Positions 12,401 to 24,410 of a stretch of DNA of 64,000 bases are shown piece after piece. A program made the translations under genes and the position numbers. Under the pieces are notes generated by a model that worked only from the letters and a program-made list of their open reading frames with translations, ran no database searches and had not been told where the DNA came from. Each line of letters begins with the position of its first letter. Position 1 is the stretch's first letter. Origin of the DNA: Geosiphon pyriformis (Eukaryota > Glomeromycota > Glomeromycetes > Archaeosporales > Geosiphonaceae); assembly GCA_016748015.1 (NCBI GenBank), contig JAAOMT010000009.1, forward strand, positions 1,128,970 through 1,192,969. Reading direction: 5' to 3'.

Positions 12401-14113
12401 AGCCCCTCAAATAATTTTTTGGCTGGTGTGGTTCGTATTTTTTCTAGGTATGATTTGTTTTTGGGCAGCTTTCTAGCTTGTGCTTTTTGCTGTTGGGTTG
12501 GTACTTCTATGTCTCTGGTTCTTGGTGAACCCTATTTTTTCAAGTGTGTTTCTTCACTTAGGCAATATGAAATTGCTTTTGTGAAACAGCTTTATGACCA
12601 TAAAGGTAATGTCTTCAGTTGGAGTACCTTCAAGCGTTGGAAGAGACTGGACCCTTGTGGTCCAGTCCCTTTCTGGTTTGATCTCTCTATTCACTTTCTT
12701 AGTGATGGCTTTTCTCCTTCTATTTGTTCTTCTTTGGTGGATAGGCGTGTTGATTCTGATGTCTGTTATTCTCATGATTTTGGTGCGGTTTGTAGCACTC
12801 TGCTGACCATTGATACCTCTTGCCTTTTTGTTTATATGGATAGGTCTCTGTGTAGTCTGAGCACTGTTAACATAAAGGCTGGTGCCGCCATTTTCTTTAA
12901 GGACATTAACTCAGGTTTGGGTGTGGGGGTATTTGGTTTGGTTTTTTCTACTCTGATAGAATTGCAAGCCATCACTTTGGCTCTTGAGTGTGTGCCTTTT
13001 TTTCGTTCGGTTGACTTGTTTTCAGACAATCAAACCACTTTAGATGTATACAAGTCAGAGTCTTTACTGGTTCATCTGGATTTTAGAAACCGTTGTTGGA
13101 TCGAGCATTGACACATTGCTAATGTCATTTATTGTAAGAATTTGGATGTAAATTGGATTAAGGTTAAGAGTCATTCAGGCATCTCAGGCAATAAGCATGC
13201 TGATACACTTGCCAAGGATGCTGCTCTCTCTGCTTTGCACTTGTCTCACTTGGTCAGTGAATGTTTTCTAAGCACTAGTGGTACAGCAGTTTCTGGTAAC
13301 TCTAAACACTTTGTATGTAATGTTTTCTATTCTGTTTATCATGCTCAATAGAAGATTGGGTCTGGTTCTTGGGTTGTAGTGGATAGTTTGCATGGTGATA
13401 TTAATTGGTCCAAGTCCTCTCTAGTTTGGTGCCCCAATTCTTACTTGGCTGCTGGTTTTACTAGTGTGCATATGGTTGATTGTCAGATATACTTCATGAA
13501 GACTCTCCATTATCAGCTTCCAGTTGCTGTTTGCAAGCATCTGTATGATAAGGGTTACTCCAGTGTGATGTGTTTGTACTGTGGTAATGTTGAGGTCTTG
13601 GACCATATCTTTTTTTGTCCTCATAATGCTGCTAATTGTGCTCAGTTGTTGGACACTTATGCTTTAGCTTGAGAGGCTCTTTCTGGTTTGTCTCGATCCT
13701 CTTTGCGTGTTTTGCAGTTGTTGGCTTCTTGTGTTTTAGAGGTTGAAGTTGGTATTGCTCTGTGTAAAAGCTTTGTTTTTAATAATTGGTATTGTAAATC
13801 TGTCTTGGTTTTTAAAAATTCTAAGGTTGGGACTAAAAAGATTGTGGATTTTGTGCAAGACTTTTGCCTCACATTTTGGGATGATATCTGATTGGTCCGT
13901 GCCAAACACCAGGCCTTTATGAAGAAGCATGGTTTGATTCTCTGTAACAGCTCCATTTTAGCATTAATTTCTGGTTTGTCTGTGGTATTCTCAGCTGACA
14001 TTGTGAGATTGCTAGATGTGGCTAAAGCTTTTGGAGTTGGTTTTGGGTTTCATAAGTTTTGTTCATTTTTCTTAGGTGTTGGGGATTTGGTCTCTGTGCA
14101 TATAGGTGTGTAG
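9435..14113 (+). pseudogene. LINE copy 2 ORF2 (endonuclease-RT-RNase H), 12 stops and one frameshift
   Basis: Frame 9435 onwards has stops at 9612, 9987, 11031 and 11421. A small deletion near 11468 then shifts the frame. From there to 14113 the stops are at 11699, 11747, 12254, 12356, 13109, 13349, 13670 and 13889. At most of these sites the sister copy has TGG or CAA/CAG, so the changes are G-to-A or C-to-T. The reverse-transcriptase active site reads FVND (near 11730) where the sister copy has FVDD, removing a catalytic aspartate by GAT-to-AAT. RNase H motifs (VYMD near 12832, SDN near 13024, HSGISGNKHADTLAK near 13172) and the zinc motif CLYCGNVEVLDHIFFC near 13572 remain visible. Confidence 0.88.
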
Positions 14114-14260
14114 TGTTGTTCTGACTGGCCTGAATGGCTGATCATGTATAGAAAGTGCATGATTCGCTCTTAGTTTAGATTATTGGTATGATGTATAGCA
14201 CTAAGTCACATTTAGACCTTACTCATTAAATAAATAAATAAATAAATAAAAATTATAATT

Positions 14261-14672
14261 AATAAAAATTATAAAAAACCAAAATATTGTTTTTACTTTA
14301 AATTTAAAATATTTTTTATTTCTAAATAAATATTTTGTATTAAAATACATAAATTTAAATTATAATATTAATTTTATTTGATTTTTTTGTTATTATTAAT
14401 ATTTTTACTAGTAATTTTATAAAATAAAACCTTATCTGTAAATATATAACCAAAACTTATAATTGTTAAATATTTAAATATATAATTATTATTATTTATA
14501 ATTTTATTTTTATAAAAAAATTTAATATTAAAATTTTTAAATTTTAAATAAATAGATTTTAATAAATATAAAATAAGAACTTATTCAAAAAAATAGTTAT
14601 AATATTATTAAAAACATATAAATCTTGTTATTTTTCAAAAAAACATTATTAATTTATAATATATTTTTTTTT
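14261..14672. other. A+T-rich spacer between LINE copies
   Basis: Long A/T runs with no open reading frame or recognisable repeat. It ends at a T run (about 14663-14672), which is the poly-A tail of the minus-strand element that follows. Confidence 0.5.
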
Positions 14673-16919
14673 ATTTGCTTAATGAGTGCAGCCCAAAAAC
14701 AATTTAATACTATACATCAAAGAAATAATCTAAACTAGATGTTAATCATGTGCTTTCTACACATGACTAGTCACTCAGACCAATCAAAAACACACTACAC
14801 TAATACTATAGAAGAAAACTTACCCAAAGATAACATCTTTTGAATAACAGAAAACAAAGTTGCACTGCAAGAAACCAAACCAACCAGCCACTCAGCAGTT
14901 TTAAAAAGATCAATTTAACAACAACAGACTCATGCTCTCAAAAAAACATTAGGTTGAAAAACACCTCATCACTCACAACAAATAGAAGCTCTGAATCACC
15001 AGACATATTAATGTCCTCCATGCAGTATTTTTTTTTCAAAGAAACCACTTCTCTCTCCAACTTATCAATAGTTTTATTAAAGGAACCCATATATACCAAA
15101 ACCTCATTGATCCTAAGACCAAAAGCACTACTTGAAACCAAATCACCATTAATAAACTGCTTAAAAGTTGCAACCAAAGAGCCAATAGACTTAACAATAG
15201 ACTTAACCAAAACAGAAAGCTTAGTTAAATCAGATTTCAAAGAAGACAATCAGAACAGCACCAGAGAATCACTAACAGCAACAGGAGAAGAAACAAGAGG
15301 TAACAGAGGTGGAAATTCAGAAGAGCTCAAGAAAGCAAAAATCTTGGCATAAGACTTAGGACCAACAAAGCATAGTGTAAACACCTTGGAAAGCTTGGAA
15401 GGGGAAGATAAAAAAATCTTACAGTTTGCAGCCAGATGGCCCATTTCTTGACATCTGAAACAATGCCGACAATTAGGAGTTTCTCACCAAATATGAGCAT
15501 TTTTTCAATGTATTAATTTTGACAATAGCAGAATTCAAATTAGCTTAGGAACCAAATATAATCAGAGCAAACTGGGACCAACAACCAGACTCAAGAAAAC
15601 AAGGAATAAAACATGTCTGACCACCAACTTGAGAAATCATATCACTGATTTCAAAGCTGTGCACCCAGAAGAAAGATTAACTAACTTAGCTTTAAACTTG
15701 TTATGAGACAAAATAGTCTCATTTTGATTCATTAAAGGAAGGATTCTAATACTATTTTTGTCTACCAAGACTGACTAATAATTCAAAGTAGACATAGTAG
15801 AGTCCAATTTCTCAAAATAAACCACCACGTACTGCCAAACACCAATAGGCTTTAGCACAACACAGATAACACTACCAAACACACTAAGAGCTGTCTTAAT
15901 ATCAGCAGCAGACACACCCAAGAGCACATCACATAGTACAACAACAGCAGAAAAAAAACTTGACTCAGAAACTACCAAAAACTTGGCAATTTTGAGAGTG
16001 GTCAAATGTACAGAGCTTGTAAGCTCAACTAAAAATACAGCTTCCAAAAACACTTGAGAAGCAAACTCCATACAAAACAGCTTCACATTGTCTTTTAATA
16101 CCAACTTTGCATCTAAAAAACCATGTATTAACTGAAAAACAGCCTTAACATAAGCCAATTTGATCTTAAAAGTAGCACCAGGCACTAAAGTAGAGGCCAT
16201 TCACCCAGCAAACCTTTGACAACTGGTAATAGTTTCCCAAGCACTATTAGAAGTAGCACCAAAAACTAGAGAAGAAGATGATTTAGTTTCCATTTGATTA
16301 GCCCAATTCTCAAGAACAGATGACCTAATAAGAGGAGATTGTTTTGCTTCTAAAACTGATAATAATCTACCAGAAGACACCATATTTGGCAATACAGTCA
16401 GTGGTTGATCTAGACCTATCTTGGATGACGTGCTGGATGATGTTATAAAAATCTCATTTAAGATCTCATTGGAAACCACAAAAGGGTTTGGTGTAACAAT
16501 AGCAGAGGCAAGTGACTGCTCCCACTTTTCTGAACTTTTGGTTTTTTGATTAATTTTTTTGAAGAGGAGGTACTAGCAGCACCAGATATAGAAGCTATGG
16601 AGGGGAAGACCAGCTTGTTTACCAGTTTATTATTAAAAACTTTTGGGCTCTTAGTTGGAGTGGAGACAACACTGAGACTAACCCAAGTGTGTCTCTTTGA
16701 AAGAACTTTGACTGGTAAAAAACCAGTTAAAGATGAGAAAGTTGCTTTAGTGGCTACCAAAGACAGCTTATTATGATTACTGGATAAAGAAAAGGCTTCT
16801 AAAACATTTTGTCTAGTTGCTTCTACAACAGAGAGAGCTTCTCTGGTTGAAATTTTATTAGATATCTCAGAACAGATATCAAGTGCAGCTTTTTTACTCT
16901 TTGCTCTGGTCGTGGTCAT
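14673..16919 (-). mobile_element. ORF1-only LINE of a second family (ORF2 missing)
   Basis: On the minus strand, an ORF1 starting at 16919 is followed, after about 150 bases, by a 3' end (14690-14800) that closely resembles the reverse complement of the 3' UTRs of the two LINEs on the left. The shared pieces include catgactag(c/t)cactc and gactatacatca-like blocks. A T run at 14663-14672 marks the tail. No endonuclease or reverse transcriptase remains. The element is either an internal deletion or a non-autonomous form that borrows the ORF2 protein of a partner through the shared 3' end. Confidence 0.65.
14938..16919 (-). pseudogene. second-family LINE ORF1, decayed
   Basis: The start MTTTRAKSKKAAL (16919) matches a repeated Rhizophagus protein family that I know from memory. 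One frameshift lies near 16535-16545 in an A-rich run; downstream the frame is constant but broken by stops at 16201, 15775 and others (for example near 15545, 15480 and 15250). A middle region (GATFKIKLAYVKAVFQLIHG, then VFGSVICVVLKPIGVWQYVV) is RRM-like. Near 15445-15475 a zinc-knuckle region CRHCFRCQEMGHLAANCK is followed by a stretch with KPSKxSKVF-like basic residues and then a Leu-rich coiled-coil-like tail (DLTKLSVLVKSIVKSIGSL). It would bind element RNA if intact. Confidence 0.7.
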
Positions 16920-17559
16920 ATTTTTGAATTATTAACAACTAAAAATATTTTTTAATCTATCTTTTTATAATATTATTAATTAAAATTTAAATATTAAAAA
17001 ATATTCAAATTAATAACAGTTTTAATGCTTTTGTTTACATAATTATAAAAAACATAGTTATTTTTAAAGAATTAAAAAGTTAATAATTAAACTTTTTAAA
17101 TAGCAAAAACAAAAAAAAACAAGCTAAAACTAATAAAAAATCTTGAAAATAAACAATAAAAGATTAATTTTAAGTTAAAACAACATAGTAAATAAAATAA
17201 AAATAATACAAAAGTGAATATTTAGATAATTAATAATAACAACTTTAAAATGAATATAATTTTAATATAAAATTAACAATTTTATTAAACTTATTAATAA
17301 AAAAAATAAAAAATAAAAAAACCAAGTAATTAAGAGCTGTTTTTTTGCAAAACTGTTTTTTATAAGTTACAAATTAGCTTGTATTTATATTTATTTTACA
17401 TAATAAATTATATATTATTTAAAAATACCAATTACATTTTTTTAAAAAAATTAATTAGAAAATTTTTAATAATTATTTTCTAATTTGTATAAAATTAAAT
17501 ATTCAAAATTATAATTTTTTATAATAAGAAATTAACAAGCCACGTGAATATTCACCATT
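16920..17559. other. A+T-rich spacer
   Basis: Almost entirely A/T with short homopolymers; no open frame, RNA gene or clear repeat recognised. It may contain decayed repeats that I could not align. Confidence 0.45.
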
Positions 17560-18083
17560 TACACTTGGTGAAAAAAAGTCATGAAACAATTTACATTTTT
17601 ATTATTTTGTGTTCCATGAATGATAAAAATATCTATAAAAATTTATTTATAACTATATTAGCTATCTATAAATAGTAAGAAATGTATTAAAATAACAATT
17701 ATTAATCAAAACAAAGATATAATTAACAATATTTAAGTTCAATGTTAAGACTTGGATGGCTCAAAAACATCTCAATTTACTTTCTAAATGGCCAGCACAA
17801 TCACCCGATTTGAATTCAATAGAGCATTTATGGGATTATTTACAAAAACAACTCAAAAAACGAAATCCCGCGCCCCGAAAATAATCACAAATTATTCCTC
17901 GCGTTACAAGAATGGCAAGCAATTCCACAAAATATCTATATAAATTTGGTTACTAGTGTATCTAGACGTATTGAAGAATGTATTAGAAAGGAGGGTGGAC
18001 CAACTAGTTATTAAGTATTAAATAAAATAAAAAGTTATTAAAGAAATAATAAAGTGTCCCATGACTTTTTTCCGCCGAGTGTA
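17560..18083 (+). mobile_element. internally deleted Tc1/mariner element
   Basis: Inverted termini of about 29 bp match: tacacttggtgaaaaaaag at 17560 and the inverse of cttttttccgccgagtgta ending at 18083. TA at each end fits the TA target duplication of Tc1/mariner. Between them, 17747-18015 encodes the end of a DDE transposase, including the diagnostic WPAQSPDLNSIEHLWDYL block, with a frame break near 17880. The catalytic first two Asp residues and the DNA-binding domain are deleted, so the copy cannot move itself. It has inserted at the end of, or inside, the gene-fragment repeat that follows. Confidence 0.85.
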
Positions 18084-18908
18084 TAATCGAACTTTTTTGT
18101 CAATTTGTATACTTCTTCCTCAACGTATCTACCACTTGATAGCTTCCACATATTCTCCTTCTTCATTGCTTTAAATTTCTTGCCAGTGTTCGTCTTTAAG
18201 AAGATTCAGATTCACTTGTGTAAATGACAAAGAGGATTCAGTGACTTGTCTCCCCAAAAGCTGAATATTAAGGGTTATCTACCTTGCTCTGTTGTCCCGA
18301 AGAGCTCTCCTCGCTCTAATAAAGAGCAAACTAGTTAGCAGGGATCGACCACTACAATTGAATAGTCAGAATTTAATAATTGAAACATTAATCACGTACC
18401 TCGTCCTGATCAACAGCCTCCGCTTTGGTTGATGAATCCGTACTTTCTTCTGATGTCGTCGATGGACAATAGATGAAACATCATTATCGCCCACAAGAAA
18501 TTGTATTTTTTCATTTAACCCACTAACCATTATACTGCTGTTATTTCCAGCTACAGTAGCTGTTAGTGGGTTATTATATTGAATTAAAGTTTTGGTTGAT
18601 TCTGGCTTCACCTGTCACATTTTTGCCAGTTGTCGATCAGATTGAGAACCCTATGATAGAAGATTAAATAATTAGAAATACTTTTATCTGACATGTCCAA
18701 TTTCTCACCCCACCAGGTCGGCGAGCGGCCTTGAACATCAGACAACCGAGCGGGTCACCTGTGCCTCAACACTGGTTTTGTGGCTCGGCAAACAGCCTTG
18801 ACTGACAAAGAACCGAGCGGGTCCCCACCATGCCACTATTCTATCTATATATCAGATCAAAAATTACTTCCCTTTTTATATTTATCCAAAAGTAACTTCG
18901 CTCTTTTA
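18084..18908 (-). repeat. gene-fragment repeat, copy A (inverted relative to copy B at 22.8-23.75 kb)
   Basis: Reverse complement of the sequence at 22823-23750, nearly identical over the 18366-18660 core. Reading on the minus strand there is a TATA-like stretch near 18875, G+C-richer units near 18720-18830, and then exon-like pieces. One acidic Ser/Glu piece (SEESTDSSTKAEAVDQDE) ends at a good splice donor (gtacgt). An acceptor ttattag precedes SEESSSGQQSK and another donor. Further on, near 18185-18110, comes MKKENMWKLSSGRYVEEEVY, which I recall from repeated Rhizophagus proteins. It stops at the Tc1 insertion, so it is a truncated member of a dispersed gene or transposon family. Function unknown. 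Confidence 0.6.
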
Positions 18909-19469
18909 CACCTTTTGCCTTGTTCACAGGTAATAATATTGTTGAGGCTTCTAATATAAATAGCTATCTTCAGTTGAAATGGCTCGGCATCGCAAGAGTC
19001 CAGAAACGCCAAAATGCTCCATTCAGAGGAAATATTCATGTGTCCTAAATTCAAAAGAAATCAGAACTGTGTAGCAAAATTTTTAACCTTACATTTTAGG
19101 CGAAATAATGAAAATATCTTGTTCAATCCGATCCAGTCCAAGAATATATGTATGGCTGATCGCGATAACAGATGCGTTATTTGTTTTCTAAAAACTCGTG
19201 ATTTATTTTTCCAAAAACGCGTCCCTAACTCGTGATGTGTTTTCCAAAGACGCGTCCCTAACTCGTGATTTATATGAATAAATTTTATGAAGATTTTTCA
19301 AAGGTTTCTTTCCAACTTTATCGTCTTGTGACATCTTAACTTGATAATATATAGGTACGCATTTTTGTTCAAACTTAGTATTTAACATGGTATACTTTCT
19401 GAGTACTTGGAATTGCCACCTTGTCAGATAGTATTAATCGATTTCTCATTTTTGAAGTTCAATAAGCAA
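18909..19469 (+). promoter_or_regulatory. Aurora kinase upstream region
   Basis: About 560 bases between copy A of the repeat and the Aurora start codon. It holds two ACGCGT boxes inside a 33-34 bp direct repeat (listed separately). A short minus-strand open frame (19054-18857) is seen but has no supporting feature. Confidence 0.5.
19194..19270. promoter_or_regulatory. tandem repeat with two MluI cell-cycle boxes
   Basis: A 33-34 bp unit is repeated about 2.3 times (19194-19227, 19228-19260, partial from 19261). Each full unit carries ACGCGT (19217-19222 and 19250-19255) followed by CCCTAACTCGTGAT. ACGCGT is the core bound by the MBF complex in yeasts and drives G1/S expression. It lies 215-253 bp before the Aurora start codon. 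Binding in this fungus is inferred. Confidence 0.5.
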
Positions 19470-21170
<1,701 letters not shown>

Positions 21171-21429
21171 CGAATATAAGTTTCTATGGTATTCTGGAAT
21201 CAAAAGACTTTGATTGGATATAACGTAAAAGTTACTTTTTATTTCGCAAAAATTGATGTTTTGAGGCTTTTTTATTTCGTCCTAGCTCATTTGAAAAATT
21301 GAGTCAATTCGCTATAGAGGAATTTAGGCTACTAAGCTATTAAAGTCGCGTTTTGTGCGGTATTGAAATCTTGGAACCCACATCTAAATTAATGAGAATT
21401 CCTCATCCTATTAACTTAAGAATTTCTCT

Positions 21430-22077
21430 TCAAATTTTTGCCTCTATCATCAGGGCGATCCCATCAATTTCTACTTTAACATCTTTCGGCAATCGCGCAA
21501 CTTCAACACAGGCGCGAGCTGGTTTATGATCTCCAAATGCCTAAGAATTAATTCCATTTTAGACAAATGGCGATTCAAAGAAGTTGAATGAAAAACATAG
21601 CATTGCTGCATCTCAAGAAAATGATATTCGCTTAAATTACACATACCTCTGCATAAACTTTATTGATTTTCGCAAAATCATCCATATTTTTGATAAAGAC
21701 GGTTGTTTTTACAACTTGGGCGAGCGATGAATTTGCCGCTTCAAGGACATGTTTTAGATTTTTAAGGGATTGACGCTAAATTTTAAAAGATCATTACCCA
21801 ATGAAAGGTATTAATTTCACGTGGGATGAGGGAGTTGATCGCTGCATTAAACTTACCGTTTGTTCTTGAATATCGTCACTTACGATTTCACCTGTCTCGG
21901 GTATTACCGGTATTTGACCGGAGACAAATACGAAACCGTTTGCCACGATGGCTTGAGCTTAATTAGGATCAAACAAATCAGAAAATGAACACCTTTGTAA
22001 AAAAATTATTCACACTCACAGTAAGGCCCAATGGCCCCTGGTGCCTTTGCTGTAGATACTTTAAGAAAAGAGCTCAT
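21430..22077 (-). CDS. MMF1: RidA/YjgF/Mmf1-family reactive-imine deaminase
   Basis: Four exons on the minus strand (22020-22077, 21857-21957, 21647-21775, 21430-21540) encode 132 residues, the usual length of the family. Visible family blocks: [11 protein letters not shown] near the N-terminus, [56 protein letters not shown], and the C-terminal [20 protein letters not shown] with the conserved Arg that binds substrate carboxylate. RidA enzymes hydrolyse enamine/imine intermediates made by PLP enzymes such as threonine dehydratase; fungal Mmf1 is mitochondrial, but no clear presequence is seen here, so this may be the cytosolic form. The 3' ends of Aurora and RidA are 260 bp apart. Confidence 0.93.
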
Positions 22078-22822
22078 CGTGTGCCTGAGGCTGTATCTAA
22101 CAGATTTAGAAAACGATTTATTGGTGTTGAAACGATACATTTAAGGCATAGATAATCAAAATACTTTAATGAGCAATTTTGAATGTTTATCAATAAAAAT
22201 ATTAACCAGTTGCTTAGTAATACTTATAAATAAAACTACTTGATAATGGATATCAGGTTCAAATCGTAACAACCCTCTTTCTGCTATATCATTTTTTTCT
22301 CTTTCCATGCATTTGTCTGCACACTCTTCCCTTTTTCCCAAACTAACTTCGCTCAGAAATTGTGCCACTTTGCCTTTGGCCTCCACTCCGCAAAACTCAT
22401 GGTTCTCTTCGACGATGAAACCTTCGACAAGCAATCTTTCCCAAGAGATCCCTGCCAGCAACACACTCCAGAATTCAAGTACTGCGAGCAGCTAAATACA
22501 GAAGAGGCCACAACAAGCAAAAAGTGCAAGACGAAAACCAGGACAATAGCAGCACGCAACAAGCGACGACGTTCACTAGAAACTCTCAACCGCACATTCG
22601 TGGTTAAGGTGCATCTCAACCACAGTTATTGAAAGGCATTGTATTATGTTTGGGGGGCAAATGGTATTAGAGAAAATAAGATAATCTTTCTATTTCACGT
22701 AAAGCGGCCTCGCACATAAGATGAAGGATTTTTCGTCTGCAGAATGAAATCCACAAAAAAGCGATCGAGAAAAATTGTGCAAGACTCTCCGTCAGCGTCT
22801 AGTCACTAATGGCGAGGCGTGA
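22078..22822. other. RidA upstream region and unassigned sequence
   Basis: Contains the RidA promoter. 22280-22640 is richer in G+C and has open frames on both strands (for example 22360-22632 plus, Lys/Arg-rich C-terminus). None has a recognisable domain, introns or a matching neighbour, so no gene is called. Confidence 0.35.
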
Positions 22823-22876
22823 AAGAGCGAAGTTAATTTTGATCCGAGATATAGATAGAATAGTGGCATGGCGAGG

Positions 22877-23060
22877 GCCTGCTCGGTTCTTTGTCAGTCA
22901 AGGCTGTTTACTGAGCCACAAACCCAGTGTTGAGGCACAGGTGGCCTGCTTGGTTGTCTGATGTTCAAGGCTGCTCGCTGACTCACCACTGGTCCCACTA
23001 GGGCACAGGTGACCTGCTCGGTTGTCTGATGTTCAAAGCTGCTCGCCGACCTGGTGGGGT
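22877..23060 (+). repeat. 67-68 bp tandem repeat, about 2.7 units
   Basis: Units start at 22877, 22944 and 23012, each with (g/a)cctgctcggtt and, in units 2 and 3, gtctgatgttcaa(g/a)gctgctcgc. The inverted copy at 18 kb has one unit fewer. The array is much richer in G+C than its surroundings. Confidence 0.6.
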
Positions 23061-23319
23061 GAGAAATTGGACATGTCAGATAAAAGTAGTTCTAATTATT
23101 TAATCTTCTATCATAGGGTTCTCAATCTGATCGACAACTGGCAAAAATGTGACAGGTGAAGCCAGAATCAACCAAAACTTTAATTCAATATAATAACCCA
23201 CTAACAGCTACTGTAGCTGGAAATAACAGCAGTATAATGGTTAGTGGGTTAAATGAAAAAATACAATTTCTTGTGGGCGATAATGATGTTTCATCTATTG
23301 TCCATCGACGACATCAGAA

Positions 23320-23339
23320 NNNNNNNNNNNNNNNNNNNN
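23320..23339. other. assembly gap (20 N)
   Basis: Twenty Ns. The 230 bases before the gap and the 230 bases after it are identical, so the gap probably joins two contig ends that really overlap. Confidence 0.95.
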
Positions 23340-23879
23340 TTCTAATTATTTAATCTTCTATCATAGGGTTCTCAATCTGATCGACAACTGGCAAAAATGT
23401 GACAGGTGAAGCCAGAATCAACCAAAACTTTAATTCAATATAATAACCCACTAACAGCTACTGTAGCTGGAAATAACAGCAGTATAATGGTTAGTGGGTT
23501 AAATGAAAAAATACAATTTCTTGTGGGCGATAATGATGTTTCATCTATTGTCCATCGACGACATCAGAAAAAAGTACGGATTCATCAACCAAAGCGGAGG
23601 CTGTTGATCAGGACGAAGTACGTGATTAATGTTTCAATTATCAAATTCTGACTATTCAATTGTAGTGGTCGATCCTTGCTAACTAGTGTGCTCTTTATTA
23701 GAGTGAAAAGAGTTCTTCGGGACAACAGAGTAAGGTAGATAACTCTTAATATATTCATTAATTCCATAAAAATGTATCATTGTTTTCTGTAATATACAGA
23801 ACTTGAAACACTATAAATAAACCAATTACAATGATATCCAAAACTCTTTCTTGTTTAAAATAATTATGGAAAATTTTAT

Positions 23880-24262
23880 ATTAATTATCTTTTTTTTTAA
23901 CACACAAAAATCATAGCTTTATTAATAAAGGCAGAATTAAGATAAAAGTCTAAATGTTATATTAACATTATGTGCAACCAATTAATATCTTTAATCAATA
24001 AACTGTTTACATATCTTGAACCAAAACCTGCTTTCTAATAAGCACAATTGACAATATTATATATCTTCTTAACAAAATATTTGGTATTCTGTGAAATAAT
24101 CACTCCATTAAGCGCTTTCAAATGTTTCAAATAAACATTAAATTGTAGCCAAAATTCAGAACCAAAAGCCTTATCAGCCAACATATTAGCTGTTTCATTT
24201 TTCAAAATACCAAAATGTTCCGGATGGCTAGTCACGTGTATAAAGCATTTATTATAGAACAT
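23880..24262 (-). pseudogene. LINE ORF2 fragment (RNase H end and following region)
   Basis: The minus-strand frame from 24262 reads VTSHPEHFGILKNETANM then LADKA, which corresponds to the HSGI(L/S)GNxxADxLAKxA block of the RNase H domain in the LINEs on the left. It is followed, across a stop at 24035, by KAGFGSRYVNSLLIKDINW, matching the GSGSRVVVDxLxxDINW segment. 5' and 3' parts are missing. This is a short old LINE fragment. Confidence 0.6.
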
Positions 24263-24410
24263 GTAAATTTTATAATTCAGAGTAATTTCTACTGTTCCTG
24301 ATCATCCGAGCTCGATATCTTGTTATTTGCTAGACCAATCAAAATGCACTAATGAAATATTCAAGAAGTGTAAAATACGTGTGGTCTCATTCTCAACGAC
24401 GTGTCGCAAA

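Larger units (their letters stand above)
7487..14260 (+). mobile_element. LINE retrotransposon copy 2, related subfamily, inactivated
   Basis: This copy follows copy 1 directly, head to tail, and has the same plan: 5' leader (about 7503-7638), ORF1 (7639-9438), ORF2 (9435-14113), a 3' UTR similar to copy 1 (GACTGGCC...GTATAGAAAG) and a TAAA-repeat tail at about 14227-14250. The sequence aattataatt follows at 14251-14260, nearly matching the repeats flanking copy 1. The proteins are clearly homologous to those of copy 1 but diverged along their whole length, so this is a sister subfamily and not a tandem duplication of copy 1. Confidence 0.85.
22823..23750 (+). repeat. gene-fragment repeat, copy B, containing an assembly gap
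   Basis: Inverted partner of 18084-18908. It begins aagagcgaagttaattttga, has three 67-68 bp G+C-rich units (22877-23060) against two in copy A, then the same exon-like core with a donor after GTTGATCAGGACGAA and the SEKSSSGQQSK piece. Within it, 230 bases (23090-23319) are repeated exactly at 23340-23569 across 20 Ns. Copies A and B bracket Aurora and RidA. Confidence 0.6.

Noticed and set aside
22250-22290. Possible tRNA T-loop (ggttcaaatc)
   Set aside because: No acceptor stem or anticodon arm can be folded around it.
22353-22632. Overlapping open frames on both strands near RidA
   Set aside because: Open on both strands because of higher G+C; no motifs, no introns and no neighbour logic.
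23156-23353. Open frame running into the N gap
   Set aside because: Its end is made of undefined residues and the surrounding 230 bases are an exact duplicate, so it is an assembly artefact.
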